Shown here one piece after another: positions 10,203 to 20,177 of a stretch of 64,000 bases of DNA. The position numbers and the translations under genes were made by a program. The stretch spans positions 62,001 through 126,000 of the forward strand of contig JAFXAW010000022.1 of the NCBI GenBank assembly GCA_017522015.1, given 5' to 3'. The stretch's first letter is position 1. Each line of letters opens with the position of its first letter. The DNA comes from Oscillospiraceae bacterium. GTDB lineage: Bacteria > Bacillota > Clostridia > Oscillospirales > Oscillospiraceae. Below the pieces are notes generated by a model. It did no database searches. It saw only the letters and a program-made list of their open reading frames with translations, and was not told where the DNA came from.

Positions 10203-10785
10203 AATCCGGCCTCCCAAGGAACTTAAAATCCCGCAGCGGAAGAAAGACAATATAGCCCCTTCCGATGATATAACGTGTGTCGACACAGCCGAGGAATTCG
10301 CTTCGGCTGTCCGTCGATTCATTCCGATTGTCTCCCATGACAAATACGCAGCCTTCCGGCACTGTAATCTCACCCTTGAAATCCAGCGGCCGCAGCGTTG
10401 GGGCGTTCACGTAATCCTCCTCCAGCGCCTCTCCGTCCACATAGACGATTCCCTGCTCAAAGTCAATGCGCACAGTCTGAAATTCCGTGGCAATGACGCG
10501 CTTGACAAGGGAGCGCTCGTCAAAGCTTTCCTTGCGGAACACAACGATGTCCCCCTGCTTCGGCTTATAAAACAAATTGGAGGTGATGATACGGTCCCCC
10601 TCATGCAGCGTCGGCAGCATGGAAGACCCGACCACGCCCACGATGCGCGCGGCAAAGATGAAAATCAGCACGCACACAAGAATCGCCGTGACAATGCAGC
10701 GCAGCCAGTCATAGATCTCAGATCGCGTTTTCTTCGTCGCGGCCTCACTTTCAGGTACATTATCGGGAAGTTTCATTTCGTCCAT
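10195..10785 (-). CDS. lepB: Signal peptidase I
   Basis: Membrane serine protease that removes signal peptides. Start chosen at ATG 10785 because GGAGG lies 6 bases upstream and inside the longer frame. 196 residues: a short Lys-rich N-terminus, one membrane segment (about 29-50), then the Ser box GSSMLPTL with catalytic Ser55 and the Lys box LVKRVIA with Lys95, and the late GDNRNES motif. First gene of a compact group lepB-rbgA-rnhB-yraN-thrC. Confidence 0.95.
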   Translation of the reverse strand: MDEMKLPDNVPESEAATKKTRSEIYDWLRCIVTAILVCVLIFIFAARIVGVVGSSMLPTLHEGDRIITSNLFYKPKQGDIVVFRKESFDERSLVKRVIATEFQTVRIDFEQGIVYVDGEALEEDYVNAPTLRPLDFKGEITVPEGCVFVMGDNRNESTDSRSEFLGCVDTRYIIGRGYIVFLPLRDFKFLGRPDYE

Positions 10786-10902
10786 GCTATGCCTCCGAAA
10801 CATACAATACCGGTAATCCGGACGTCAGACGACTGCAAGCGCCTGACAAAATCCTATAATGGTCTATCTTAATATTTTACTATATTATTTCCCCTTAGTC
10901 AA

Positions 10903-10936
10903 CAAAAAGGACCGGGGCAACAAAACCCCGGTCCTT
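10903..10936 (-). terminator. Rho-independent terminator of rpsB-tsf
   Basis: Minus strand: 11-bp perfect stem (10907-10917 with 10926-10936), 8-base loop, then a T-run. It directly follows the tsf stop. Confidence 0.9.
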
Positions 10937-10952
10937 ATATGCAGCACAGAGC

Positions 10953-11879
10953 TTACTTGCTCATGTTCATCTGCGCAGCGACCTCAGCCGCGAAATCCTC
11001 TTCCTTCTTCTCAATGCCTTCGCCCTTCAGGAAGCGCACGGCATCAACAAACTTGACGCTGCCGCCAAGCTCCTTGGCAGCTGCGGCAATATACTTCTCC
11101 ACGGTCATGGAGCTGTCCTTGACGTACTCCTGCTGGAGCAGGCAGTTCTCCTCGTAGAACTTGTTCATCTTGCCGATGACAATCTTCTCCTTGACCTGCT
11201 GCGGCTTGTCAGCCATCTTCGGATCCTGATCCATCAGCGCGAGCGCGATCTTCTTCTCCTGCTCGAGGATCTCCTCGGTCACGAGGCTCTTGTCCCAGAA
11301 GCGGGGATTCAGAGCAGCGATCTGCATGGCAACGTTCTTGCCGATCTCAGTGGCATCAATGTCGCCCTCGACAGCGAGGTTGACCAGAACGCCGATCTTG
11401 CCGCCGGCGTGCACGTAAGCAACGCTGGTGTTCTCGCCGTAACGCACGAAGCGACGGATCTGCAGGTTCTCACCGATGGACATGACCTTCTCGGGGATGA
11501 TCTCAGCAACGGTCAGCTCGGAGTTCGGATACTTGCACTGCAGCAGCGCATCCACATCCGCCGGATTGTCCTTCAGAACAACCGTGCAGACATCCTTAAC
11601 AAAGTTGACGAAGGGCTCGCTCTTCGCGCAGAAGTCGGTCTCGCAGTTGACTTCCACAACAGCACCGGCACCGCAGCAAGCGCAGACATCGGCGTACGCC
11701 ATGCCCTCAGCAGCAATACGGCTGGCCTTCTTGGCAGCCTTGGCCAGGCCCTTTTCACGCAGATACTCAACAGCCTTGTCCATATCGCCGTTGGTCTCAG
11801 ACAAAGCCTTCTTGCAATCCATCATACCGACGCCGGTCATTTCGCGCAGGTTCTTTACATCAGCAGCAGTAAATGCCAT
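10953..11879 (-). CDS. tsf: Elongation factor Ts
   Basis: Nucleotide-exchange factor for EF-Tu. 308 residues. The N-terminal UBA-like region contains EMTGVGMMDCKKAL and the core contains VNCETDFCAKSE, both family signatures. GGGAGG precedes the ATG. It follows rpsB on the same strand, the near-universal order. Confidence 0.97.
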   Translation of the reverse strand: MAFTAADVKNLREMTGVGMMDCKKALSETNGDMDKAVEYLREKGLAKAAKKASRIAAEGMAYADVCACCGAGAVVEVNCETDFCAKSEPFVNFVKDVCTVVLKDNPADVDALLQCKYPNSELTVAEIIPEKVMSIGENLQIRRFVRYGENTSVAYVHAGGKIGVLVNLAVEGDIDATEIGKNVAMQIAALNPRFWDKSLVTEEILEQEKKIALALMDQDPKMADKPQQVKEKIVIGKMNKFYEENCLLQQEYVKDSSMTVEKYIAAAAKELGGSVKFVDAVRFLKGEGIEKKEEDFAAEVAAQMNMSK

Positions 11880-11927
11880 TTTTCAATTTCCTCCCATTTG
11901 TAGTCTGTAATCAAAAACGCACATAAG

Positions 11928-11949
11928 GCCGGGGGCTCATGCCCCCGGC
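11928..11949 (-). terminator. Hairpin between rpsB and tsf (possible attenuator)
   Basis: A 9-bp GC-rich stem (GCCGGGGGC/GCCCCCGGC) with a 4-base loop. The T-run on the minus strand comes only about 10 bases later, so it probably gives partial termination or processing rather than full stop. Confidence 0.5.
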
Positions 11950-11965
11950 ACTTAATTGTATACGC

Positions 11966-12709
11966 TTACTCGGCGCTCTCCGCTTCAGCCTTGACTTCCG
12001 GCTCTGCAGCAGCTTCCGCCGCATCCTGGCCCTGACGGCCTTCCTGCACGGCGTTGGCCATGGTCGCAGAGATCAGGCGGATCGCACGGATCGCATCGTC
12101 GTTGCCGGGGATGACATAGTCGACCTCGTCCGGGTCGCAGTTGGTGTCCACGATCGCAACGATCGGGATGTGCAGCTTGCGCGCTTCCGCGATGGCGTTG
12201 TGCTCCTTGCGCGGGTCGACAACGAACAGCGCGCCGGGCAGACGCTTCATCTCTTTCACGCCGCCAAGATACTTCTCAAGCTTGGCCATCTCGCCCATGT
12301 GCTTCATGACTTCCTTCTTGGGAAGCATGTCAAAGGTGCCGTCCTCCTGCATCTTCTTGAGCTGAGCCAGACGGTCCACGCGGGTACGCATGGTCTTGAA
12401 GTTGGTCAGCATGCCGCCGAGCCAGCGAGCGTTGACATAGAACATGCCCACGCGCTCCGCCTCTTCACGGACGGCGTCCTGCGCCTGCTTCTTGGTTCCG
12501 ACGAACAGAACACTCTGTCCGTTTTCCGCCAGAGAGCGAACGAAGGAATAAGCATCCTCGAGCTTCTTGACGGTCTTCTGCAGGTCGATGATATAGATGC
12601 CGTTGCGCTCCATATAGATGTACTCTGCCATCTTGGGGTTCCAGCGGCGGGTCTGATGTCCGAAATGAACACCGGCCTCCAGAAGCTGCTTCATAGATAC
12701 GACTGCCAT
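11966..12709 (-). CDS. rpsB: 30S ribosomal protein S2
   Basis: Small-subunit ribosomal protein. 247 residues with the S2 start [20 protein letters not shown], the [10 protein letters not shown] region and the [10 protein letters not shown] segment. The tail is Ala/Glu-rich. Strong SD (AAGGAGG) and a strong promoter at 12821-12850. Operon with tsf. Confidence 0.98.
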   Translation of the reverse strand: MAVVSMKQLLEAGVHFGHQTRRWNPKMAEYIYMERNGIYIIDLQKTVKKLEDAYSFVRSLAENGQSVLFVGTKKQAQDAVREEAERVGMFYVNARWLGGMLTNFKTMRTRVDRLAQLKKMQEDGTFDMLPKKEVMKHMGEMAKLEKYLGGVKEMKRLPGALFVVDPRKEHNAIAEARKLHIPIVAIVDTNCDPDEVDYVIPGNDDAIRAIRLISATMANAVQEGRQGQDAAEAAAEPEVKAEAESAE

Positions 12710-12820
12710 TGTTTGTTTTCCTCCTTAATTTGTTATTACCTCCGGCGGGATCTGCCACATGCTGCCCAGCTTTCGCCACATTGGGCGCACATGTCCCCCA
12801 TCCGTGCGTAATGCCTTGGT

Positions 12821-12850
12821 ATTATAGCAAAATCTGCATTCTGCTGTCAA
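12821..12850 (-). promoter_or_regulatory. Strong promoter for rpsB-tsf
   Basis: Minus strand: consensus -35 TTGACA (12845-12850) and consensus -10 TATAAT (12821-12826) with an 18-base spacer. About 110 bases of leader precede rpsB. Confidence 0.85.
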
Positions 12851-12910
12851 GATAAAATCTTACATTTTTGCATTCATTTTGCCCGAATTCTGCGGCAAAA
12901 TGCGCAATTA

Positions 12911-15328
12911 TTACTTGCTCTGCGGCTTAAGAACCAGATTGACCAGCTTGCCCTTGGCAACGATCGTCTTGACCAGCTCCATGCCCTCCATGAGACGCTG
13001 AATCTTCGCGTCCGCGCAGGCAGCCTTCACGATGTCCTCATCAGAGGCGTCCGCCGCGACCGTGACGGTGGCTTTGAGCTTACCGCCCACCTGCACGGCG
13101 ACCTCTTTCGTCGAAGCGACCGTCTTGCTCTCGTCATAAACCGGCCAGCTCTGTTCGCAGGCAAGACCTTCAAAGCCCTGAATCTCCCAAAGCTCCTCCG
13201 CAATGTGCGGCGCGAAGGGAGAGAGCATCACGAGCAGCTCACGCATATCCGCACGGCTCGGCTTCACGTCATAGAACTGATTGACAAGCGTCATGAGCTG
13301 CGCGATGGCGGTGTTGAACTTCATGTTCTCAATGTCGTCGCCAACTTTTTTGATTGTTCTGTGCAGCTCAGCCTCATTCTCGGGCGTATGTGCATCACCT
13401 TCCAGTCGGCCATCCGCAAGATTCCAGATTCTGTCGAGGAAACGCTTGCAGCCCTTAACCGCATTGGAGGACCAGGCAGCAGCCTTCTCAAAGTCACCGA
13501 CGAACATGATGTAGGTGCGCATGGTGTCCGCGCCGTAGAGCGCCACAATGTCGTTCGGGTTGACGACATTGCCGCGGCTCTTGCTCATCTTTTCGCCGCC
13601 CTCGCCAAGGATCATGCCATGGCTGGTGCGCTTCTGATAGGGCTCCTTGGTGGGCACGACGCCGATGTCATAAAGGAACTTATGCCAGAAACGGCTGTAA
13701 AGCAGGTGCAGCGTTGTGTGCTCCATGCCGCCGTTGTACCAGTCCACAGGACTCCAGTAATCAAGCGCTTCCTTGGAGGCAAGCGCCTCATTATTGTGCG
13801 GATCCATGTAACGCAGGAAGTACCAGCAGCTGCCGGCCCACTGCGGCATGGTGTCCGTCTCGCGCTTGGCGGGGCCGCCGCAGTGCGGGCAGGTCGTGTT
13901 CACCCAATCGGTCATCTTGGCAAGCGGGCTCTCGCCATTGTCCGTAACCTCATAGCTCTCCACTTCAGGCAGAAGCAGCGGCAGCTCCTGCTCGTCGATC
14001 GGGACCCAGCCGCACTTCTCGCAGTAAACAAGCGGAATCGGCTCGCCCCAGTATCGCTGGCGGGAGAAGACCCAGTCACGCAGCTTGAAGTTGACCTTCG
14101 GAACGCCGATACCCTTTTCCGTTACCCACTGCTTCATGGCCGGGATCGCTTCTTTGACCGTCAGGCCATTGAGGAAGTCGGAATTGACCATGATGCCGGT
14201 ATCGTCCTTGATCGCAAAGGCTTCCTTTGTAATATCGCCGCCGCTCACGACTTCCACGATCGGCAGATTGAACTTCGTTGCAAAATCCCAGTCACGCTGA
14301 TCGTGGCCGGGCACGCCCATGACGATGCCGGTGCCGTAGCCCATCAGGACGTAATCGGAAACATAGATCGGGATGTTCTTCCCTGTCACGGGATGCACAG
14401 CGTCAATGCCCATCAGGCGAACGCCGGTCTTTTCTTTGTTGAGCTCGCTGCGCTCGAAATCAGACTTGCGCGCCGCCTGCTCGATGTAAGCGCTGACCTC
14501 TTCGCGATTCTCAAGCTGATCCAGCCACTTTTTCAGGTACGGATGCTCGGGAGAGAGGACCATATAGGTCACGCCGAAGAGCGTGTCGCAACGGGTGGTG
14601 AACACCGTCATATCGTCACCGGTCGTGGCGGCGAAGCGCACTTCCGTACCCTCGCTGCGTCCGATCCAGTTTCTCTGCTGAATCTTGACGCGCTCGATGA
14701 AATCCACATCGTCCAGATCGTCGATCAGTCTGTCCGCATACTTGGTGATCGCCAGCATCCACTGGCTCTTCTCCTTGCGGATGACCGGGCTGCCGCAGCG
14801 CTCACAGCCGCCGTCCACGACTTCCTCGTTTGCCAGCACGCACTTGCAGGAGGTGCACCAGTTCACGGGCATGGAGGCCTTATAGGCCAGCCCCTTTTTG
14901 AAAAGCTGCAGGAAAATCCACTGCGTCCACTTATAATAACTCGGATCGGTGGTGTCCACAACGCGGTCCCAGTCGAAGGAATAGCCGAGCATGCGCAGCT
15001 GCTTGGTGAAGTTTGCGATGTTCTCCTCCGTCACCTTTGCGGGATGGATATGGTTTTTAATCGCATAGTTCTCGGTCGGCAGGCCAAAGGCGTCAAAACC
15101 GATAGGGAAAAGAACATTGTAGCCGTCCATACGTCTCTTGCGGGCGACCACGTCCATGGCCGTATACGGTCTTGCATGTCCGACATGGAGGCCCTGTCCG
15201 GAGGGATAGGGAAACTCCACCAAAGCAAAGAACTTCGGCTTCTCACTGCCGTTTTCGCAGGCATAGGTTTTGTGTTCCAGCCAATACTCCTGCCATTTCT
15301 TTTCAATTGCTGAAAAATCGTATTTCAC
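12911..15328 (-). CDS. leuS: Leucyl-tRNA synthetase
   Basis: Class I aminoacyl-tRNA synthetase charging tRNA-Leu. The start is probably GTG 15328 ([11 protein letters not shown], the usual N-terminus) with GGGGAG 8 bases upstream; an in-frame ATG at 15358 would add ten atypical residues. 805 residues. HIGH-like motif in [10 protein letters not shown], zinc-type cysteines CTSCKCV and CERCG, editing domain in the middle, and the KMSKS loop in [10 protein letters not shown]. No T-box is visible in the 75 bases upstream, where rsfS ends. Confidence 0.96.
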   Translation of the reverse strand: MKYDFSAIEKKWQEYWLEHKTYACENGSEKPKFFALVEFPYPSGQGLHVGHARPYTAMDVVARKRRMDGYNVLFPIGFDAFGLPTENYAIKNHIHPAKVTEENIANFTKQLRMLGYSFDWDRVVDTTDPSYYKWTQWIFLQLFKKGLAYKASMPVNWCTSCKCVLANEEVVDGGCERCGSPVIRKEKSQWMLAITKYADRLIDDLDDVDFIERVKIQQRNWIGRSEGTEVRFAATTGDDMTVFTTRCDTLFGVTYMVLSPEHPYLKKWLDQLENREEVSAYIEQAARKSDFERSELNKEKTGVRLMGIDAVHPVTGKNIPIYVSDYVLMGYGTGIVMGVPGHDQRDWDFATKFNLPIVEVVSGGDITKEAFAIKDDTGIMVNSDFLNGLTVKEAIPAMKQWVTEKGIGVPKVNFKLRDWVFSRQRYWGEPIPLVYCEKCGWVPIDEQELPLLLPEVESYEVTDNGESPLAKMTDWVNTTCPHCGGPAKRETDTMPQWAGSCWYFLRYMDPHNNEALASKEALDYWSPVDWYNGGMEHTTLHLLYSRFWHKFLYDIGVVPTKEPYQKRTSHGMILGEGGEKMSKSRGNVVNPNDIVALYGADTMRTYIMFVGDFEKAAAWSSNAVKGCKRFLDRIWNLADGRLEGDAHTPENEAELHRTIKKVGDDIENMKFNTAIAQLMTLVNQFYDVKPSRADMRELLVMLSPFAPHIAEELWEIQGFEGLACEQSWPVYDESKTVASTKEVAVQVGGKLKATVTVAADASDEDIVKAACADAKIQRLMEGMELVKTIVAKGKLVNLVLKPQSK

Positions 15329-15403
15329 TTTTCTCTCTCCCCGATTATTGATGGCCAATCGAATCCAATCTCAAGCGGGTCCGTCGGCAAATTGTATAAG
15401 CCC

Positions 15404-15769
15404 TTATTGGGGGCCCAAAAGGGACGAGATGTCGATCTTCTCCGCATCTCCCCACAGATGTTCCAAATTATAGAATTTGCGCATTTCGTCCAGGAACAGG
15501 TGCACGACAACGCAGCCGAAATCCAGCAGCGTCCACCCGCTCGTTCGATAGCCCTCGCGGCTCAGCGGCGGCTCATCCGCTTCGGAAAGCACCCTGTCAA
15601 CCTCTTCAGAGAGCGCTTTGAGCTGCGTCATGGAATTCGCCGTGCAAATCACGAAATAGTCCGCGATTGATGTGATCTTCCCGGTATACAGCACCTGAAT
15701 GTCCACAGCCTTTTTGCTATCCAGGGCCTGTACCACTTTTTCGGCAACCTGGGTCGGTGTCATCATCAT
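15404..15769 (-). CDS. rsfS: Ribosome silencing factor RsfS
   Basis: Binds L14 and blocks subunit joining in starvation. 121 residues from ATG 15769, chosen because AGGGGG lies 6 bases upstream; a longer frame to 15790 has no site. Family features: a conserved ITSIADYFVICT segment and the GYRTSGWTLLDFG motif. Common partner of nadD/yqeK in Firmicutes, as here. Confidence 0.94.
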   Translation of the reverse strand: MMMTPTQVAEKVVQALDSKKAVDIQVLYTGKITSIADYFVICTANSMTQLKALSEEVDRVLSEADEPPLSREGYRTSGWTLLDFGCVVVHLFLDEMRKFYNLEHLWGDAEKIDISSLLGPQ

Positions 15770-15847
15770 TGGTATCCCCCTATTTTGCATTTCAATCTCT
15801 CGGGATCATCGGAAGCTCCGCAATCCCGTCAACTATATTTATCATTC

Positions 15848-17110
15848 CTAAGAACTTGAATTCAATTGCGAGATATACGCATTGTAATCAAGGAATGAAT
15901 CCGTACCGTAGTATGCCCCGGCGCTGGTATATACGTCACCATTTTGATAGACCAGATAGTTCATATTGGCAGCGCTCAGTTCCACATTGAACGGATTGAA
16001 GCCCTGATTGACAATCGGAACCCATTGTTCGCTCAGGATAAAGTAATACGCGCCGCCCTTAACCATCTGCCCCTCGCCCGGGAGCGTGTAGAAATGGATA
16101 TCCTCTGAATCGATCTTCAAAAACTCTTCGATCAGAAACGCGATATTTGCCGCCGACAGATTCGTTTCGACATATTCCTCCACAATATTCAGAAGCTGCG
16201 GCAAATTCGGGATGTTCTTCAGCCGGAGCATTTGCTTTGCAACCGACAAAAGGAAATCCTGCTGCGTATTGATTCTGCCAAGGTCTGCATTCAGATATCC
16301 GGAGCGAAACCGCACAAGCTGAAGCGCCTTTTCCCCGTCCAGATGCTGGTATCCCTGATTCAAATCAATCAGAAAGTCTTGGTCGGGGATATACTCATGC
16401 ATATCGATCGGCACATCATAGTCCACACCGCCGATGCAGTCCACAATCTTGACAAAGGCCTCCATGTCCACGATTGCATAGTTCTCATCGATGTTGTAGC
16501 CGACAAGATGACCAACCTCACGTCGAAGACTTGCAATGTCATTGCCAGAGCTGGCATAAACGGAGTTGATGCGCTTGATCTTCCACGGAACATTGACCTG
16601 CGTATCACGCGGAATGTTGACAACATTCAGTGTGTGATCCACTGTGTCCAAAACGCCGTAAATGATGGTATCCGTATTGCCAAAGCCGTTGTCCGAGCCG
16701 ACAATCAGGAAGGTGTAGGTGCCGTTTTTACGTCCGTTATCATTATACTTCGGGCCGTCCGGGTTTTGTGAGCCCGCGCCCTGCGGTTGATTCGGGTCGG
16801 ATTCATAAAGACCGGAGTCTCCACCCTCCGTTGAACCGCTGTGCGGCGTATGAATTGAGCCCGCCTGAACCTCCGGCGGCTCACGCCAGAGCTTATATGC
16901 AACGAACAGGCCGGCCAGCAGCGCAAGAATCACAATCAGCACGACCAGCAAACCACGGCCTCTGCGGCGCTTCGGGCGCTTCTCTTCTTGCGGCTGACTT
17001 TGTACTCGCTCCTCAGCGGCAGCATATACCGCTTCGAGCTTCTGCGCGTGCGCGCCAAGTTCCGGCTCTTCGTTTATATCACGTTCATGATTGTCATCAT
17101 AAAACTTCAT
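15848..17110 (-). CDS. LytR-CpsA-Psr family protein
   Basis: Membrane-anchored phosphotransferase type that attaches wall polymers to peptidoglycan. 420 residues: a charged N-terminal cytoplasmic part rich in Lys/Arg near residues 43-52, one membrane segment (about 53-72), a low-complexity Gly/Ser/Asp linker, then the LCP domain with GSDNG, NIPRDTQVNVP, RINSVYA, and VRFRSGYLNADLGR. The conserved Arg and Asp residues for lipid-pyrophosphate binding are present. Lies between nadD/yqeK and rsfS, a common Clostridial position. Confidence 0.93.
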   Translation of the reverse strand: MKFYDDNHERDINEEPELGAHAQKLEAVYAAAEERVQSQPQEEKRPKRRRGRGLLVVLIVILALLAGLFVAYKLWREPPEVQAGSIHTPHSGSTEGGDSGLYESDPNQPQGAGSQNPDGPKYNDNGRKNGTYTFLIVGSDNGFGNTDTIIYGVLDTVDHTLNVVNIPRDTQVNVPWKIKRINSVYASSGNDIASLRREVGHLVGYNIDENYAIVDMEAFVKIVDCIGGVDYDVPIDMHEYIPDQDFLIDLNQGYQHLDGEKALQLVRFRSGYLNADLGRINTQQDFLLSVAKQMLRLKNIPNLPQLLNIVEEYVETNLSAANIAFLIEEFLKIDSEDIHFYTLPGEGQMVKGGAYYFILSEQWVPIVNQGFNPFNVELSAANMNYLVYQNGDVYTSAGAYYGTDSFLDYNAYISQLNSSS

Positions 17111-17158
17111 AAGACCCTAACCTGTCTTTCACAAAGAACATGTCCCGCATCATTTGGT

Positions 17159-18331
17159 TTATTCCGTGCGGCATATCTCTCTCATGGCATCCAACGCTTC
17201 CAACGAATTTACATGCGGGCTGATGCCATAGCTGCGCAGATCCTCCAGACTCATTTCCAGACCAAGGATCATCGCTGCATCCAGATCGCTTTCCGCGAGG
17301 GCACGCAGCTTCTCAACTCCGGGAAAATCCCGGTTCGGCTCAATATAATCCGCCATATAAATCACTTTTTCAAGCAGTGTCATCCCGGCGCGTCCGGTCG
17401 TATGCCAGCGGATCGCATCATATACCGCATCCGAAACGCCGAAGCGTTCGCGGGCAAACGCAGCGCCTGTTTTTGCATGGAGCAATTTGGCATTCTCTGC
17501 TTCAGACGTATCGTTTATAATACCATATCTTTCACACAATAGCAACTGTTCATTCAGATCAAGTTTCTTTGTGATGTCATGCAGGATTGCAGCTTCCGCG
17601 GCATCCTCAACATTCGCACCCCAGCGCTCGGCAAGGTGCACCGCCGTAAGCTCCGTACCCCGAACGTGGGGAATGCGGTTCGGTTTCAGGCAGGCATAGC
17701 TTTGCGCACGCAGCCATTCCGGCTCAGGCTTTGCGCCGTAGCAACGCAGGCGAATAATCTCCGCATACACCGCTTCCGGCAAATCCGCCGGCTTCTTCGC
17801 CTCGGCCAAAGCCGCACGCAGATCGGTCGAGGATGCGTCAATCGGCGGAAACGGCACAAATGTGATCCTTGCTCCGAATTTTTCGCGCAGCTCGTCCACA
17901 GCCGGCGCAATGACCTTCTCATCGCCTTCGGCACGGCAAAACACCGCAAGCGCGCAATTTTGCAGAATCGTCTCAAAGGCATACCACGATGTAAAAGAGG
18001 CGAGCATATCCGTGCCCAGAAGCAGAAAGAACTCTGCATCCGGAAATTGAGCCCGAAGCTGGGAAACCGTATCCGCCGTATAGCTGACCTCTTCCCTTTC
18101 CAGCTCCAGCGTGGAAACGCGTGCATGCGCAACAGGAGAGAACGCCAGCTCACACAGCACCGCCCGCTCTGCCGGAGTCGGACTGTTCGCCGAGAGGGTT
18201 TTGTGCGGCGGTTCTCTTGCCGGCATGATGATGAGCTCATCAAGCGAAAGGCACTTCACCGCGTTTTCCGCTGCATGAACATGTCCCGCATGCGGCGGGT
18301 TGAAACTGCCGCCGTAAATTCCGATTCTCAT
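17159..18331 (-). CDS. nadD: NadD-YqeK fusion: nicotinate-nucleotide adenylyltransferase and HD phosphohydrolase
   Basis: Two enzymes in one 390-residue chain. Residues 1 to about 198 are NadD, which makes deamido-NAD: GIYGGSFNPPHAGH nucleotide-binding motif and SSTD at 167-170. Residues about 205-390 are a YqeK-type HD domain with H222, and H251-D252 in ILHDITKK; YqeK proteins hydrolyse Ap4A symmetrically. In Bacillus the two are separate adjacent genes. The ATG overlaps the yhbY stop by 4 bases (ATGA). Confidence 0.94.
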   Translation of the reverse strand: MRIGIYGGSFNPPHAGHVHAAENAVKCLSLDELIIMPAREPPHKTLSANSPTPAERAVLCELAFSPVAHARVSTLELEREEVSYTADTVSQLRAQFPDAEFFLLLGTDMLASFTSWYAFETILQNCALAVFCRAEGDEKVIAPAVDELREKFGARITFVPFPPIDASSTDLRAALAEAKKPADLPEAVYAEIIRLRCYGAKPEPEWLRAQSYACLKPNRIPHVRGTELTAVHLAERWGANVEDAAEAAILHDITKKLDLNEQLLLCERYGIINDTSEAENAKLLHAKTGAAFARERFGVSDAVYDAIRWHTTGRAGMTLLEKVIYMADYIEPNRDFPGVEKLRALAESDLDAAMILGLEMSLEDLRSYGISPHVNSLEALDAMREICRTE

Positions 18332-18633
18332 TTCTTTGCTTTGACCAACTCGATTTTGGGCTCTCTTTCATTGCGCTTGTAAAGCACAAATTTGCTGCCG
18401 ATGACCTGCACGACCTCGCTTTTCGTCGCATCGGCAAGCTCCTCCGCCGCGCCGCGGGGGCTGAGCATGGAGTTCTCCAGAACCTTACCCTTGATGAGCT
18501 CGCGCGCTTTGAGCGCGTCGGCCGTCTGTTTGATAATATTCTCCGAGATGTCTCCTTTTCCGATGTGGATAATCGTGTCCTCCGCAGCTGCGAGCGAGCG
18601 AAGCTGGGCACGCTGTTTACTTGTGAGCGGCAT
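18328..18633 (-). CDS. yhbY: YhbY family RNA-binding protein (CRM domain)
   Basis: A 101-residue single CRM domain protein linked to 50S assembly. Starts MPLTSKQRAQLRSLA and carries the GKGDIS version of the GxxG RNA-binding loop. It overlaps the end of rdgB by 17 bases and the nadD start by 4. Confidence 0.93.
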   Translation of the reverse strand: MPLTSKQRAQLRSLAAAEDTIIHIGKGDISENIIKQTADALKARELIKGKVLENSMLSPRGAAEELADATKSEVVQVIGSKFVLYKRNEREPKIELVKAKK

Positions 18634-19219
18634 TGTATTCCCTCAATTCTTTCTTAAACTCGTCAAGCGCTTTCGCGCGATGTGAAATTGCATTCTTAAC
18701 CTCCGGCGCGATCTCTCCCATGGACAGGGAAAAACCTTCCGGCAAAAAAACAGGATCATAACCGAAGCCGAGACTGCCCCGCGACTCGCGCAGAATCTCG
18801 CCCTCGCATTCCCCTCTTGCCCGCAGCACGTCACCGTTCGGCAGCGTGCAGCAGATGCAGGAGACGAATCTCGCGCTGCGATTCTCTACGTTCTCCAGCT
18901 TGGAGAGCAGATAGTCGTTGCGCATTTCGTCCGTATCCTCATGGTTTCCGGTATAGCGGGCGCTGTAGACGCCCGGCTCTCCGTCCAGTGCATCGACGCA
19001 CAGGCCGGAATCGTCCGCGATGGCGGCCTCCCCCGTCGCCTGCGTGACGGCAATCGCTTTCAGGTAAGCATTCTCCTCAAAGGTTTCGCCGTTCTCGTCA
19101 ACCTCAAAATCGCAGCCGGCCTCTCTCTGCGAGAGAACCTCAATGCCGGTGTCAGCCAGGATTGACTGCAATTCCAACAACTTTTTTCGGTTATTGGATG
19201 CTAAAATCAAACGTTTCAT
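18617..19219 (-). CDS. rdgB: Non-canonical purine NTP pyrophosphatase (RdgB/HAM1)
   Basis: Hydrolyses dITP, XTP and similar nucleotides to keep them out of DNA and RNA. 200 residues with the family pattern LASNNRKKLLEL at the N-terminus, ADDSGLCVDAL, YSARYTG, GFGYDPVF, and SHRAKAL. The ATG overlaps the ftsY stop (ATGA). Confidence 0.96.
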   Translation of the reverse strand: MKRLILASNNRKKLLELQSILADTGIEVLSQREAGCDFEVDENGETFEENAYLKAIAVTQATGEAAIADDSGLCVDALDGEPGVYSARYTGNHEDTDEMRNDYLLSKLENVENRSARFVSCICCTLPNGDVLRARGECEGEILRESRGSLGFGYDPVFLPEGFSLSMGEIAPEVKNAISHRAKALDEFKKELREYNAAHK

Positions 19220-20124
19220 TGCAGCAGCGCCTCCACAAATCCCGCGACCTCAAAGGGCATCAGGTCGTCAATCTGTTCTCCAACGCCGATATATTTCACC
19301 GGCAGCTTCATCTCGTTTGCGATCGCAAAAACGATTCCGCCCTTCGCCGTGCCGTCCAGCTTTGTCAGGACGATGCCGGTGAGGCCTGCGGTCTCCTGGA
19401 ACTGTCTGGCCTGTATAAGACCGTTCTGTCCCGTCGTGGCGTCGAGCACAAGCAGCGTCTCCACGTCGGCATCCGGCAGTTCTCTGGAAATGACGCGGCG
19501 GATTTTGTTCAGCTCGTTCATCAGATTTTGCTTGTTGTGCAGACGTCCCGCCGTATCACAGATCACAACGTCGCTCCCGCGCGCCTTGGCAGCGGAAATG
19601 GAGTCAAACACAACGGCGGCCGGATCGCTGCCCTCCTCGTGACGCACGAAATCCGACTTCGAGCGCTCCGCCCAGATGCCGAGCTGCTCGGCGGCCGCAG
19701 CGCGGAAGGTATCTCCAGCGCAAAGCAGGACCTTTTTGCCTTCCGCCGCAAGAAGTGCGGAAAGCTTGCCAATCGTGGTCGTCTTGCCGACGCCGTTGAC
19801 GCCAACAACCAGAATAACGGAAGGCTTTGTCCCGAGACGCAGTCCGCGCTCGCCGATGTCGAGCTTATCCCGCAGAATTTCCGCGAGCGCATTTTTGACC
19901 TCAGCCCCGCCGCGAATGCCGCGCTCCTTGACGACTTTCCGCAGCTCATCAACCGCCTCGGTCGCGCATTCCACACCCGCATCCGCGAGGATCAGCGTCT
20001 CCTCCAGCTCATCAAAAAACTCCTCATTCTCACCCGTGAATGCAGCAAACATGCTGTTGAGTGAGATCGCCATATTCTGCCGTGTACGGCTGAGTCCTTG
20101 CTTGATCTTATCAAAGAATCCCAT
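19216..20124 (-). CDS. ftsY: Signal recognition particle receptor FtsY
   Basis: SRP GTPase that docks ribosome-SRP complexes at the membrane. 302 residues, so it lacks the long acidic A domain of E. coli FtsY. NG domain: GVNGVGKTTT (G1), DTFRAAAAEQL, DTAGR (G3), and TKLDGTAKGG (G4 and following). Good SD. Follows smc by about 50 bases, the usual Firmicute arrangement. Confidence 0.97.
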   Translation of the reverse strand: MGFFDKIKQGLSRTRQNMAISLNSMFAAFTGENEEFFDELEETLILADAGVECATEAVDELRKVVKERGIRGGAEVKNALAEILRDKLDIGERGLRLGTKPSVILVVGVNGVGKTTTIGKLSALLAAEGKKVLLCAGDTFRAAAAEQLGIWAERSKSDFVRHEEGSDPAAVVFDSISAAKARGSDVVICDTAGRLHNKQNLMNELNKIRRVISRELPDADVETLLVLDATTGQNGLIQARQFQETAGLTGIVLTKLDGTAKGGIVFAIANEMKLPVKYIGVGEQIDDLMPFEVAGFVEALLQ

Positions 20125-20177
20125 ACGTTTTGTATCCTCTCCTGCGCAAAGCGCTTGCTTTCCGAATCCTAAACTCC

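Noticed and set aside
13205..15313. A 702-codon open frame on the plus strand
   Set aside because: It lies exactly opposite leuS, has no known domain and low-complexity composition; a shadow caused by the GC-rich codon pattern of the real gene.
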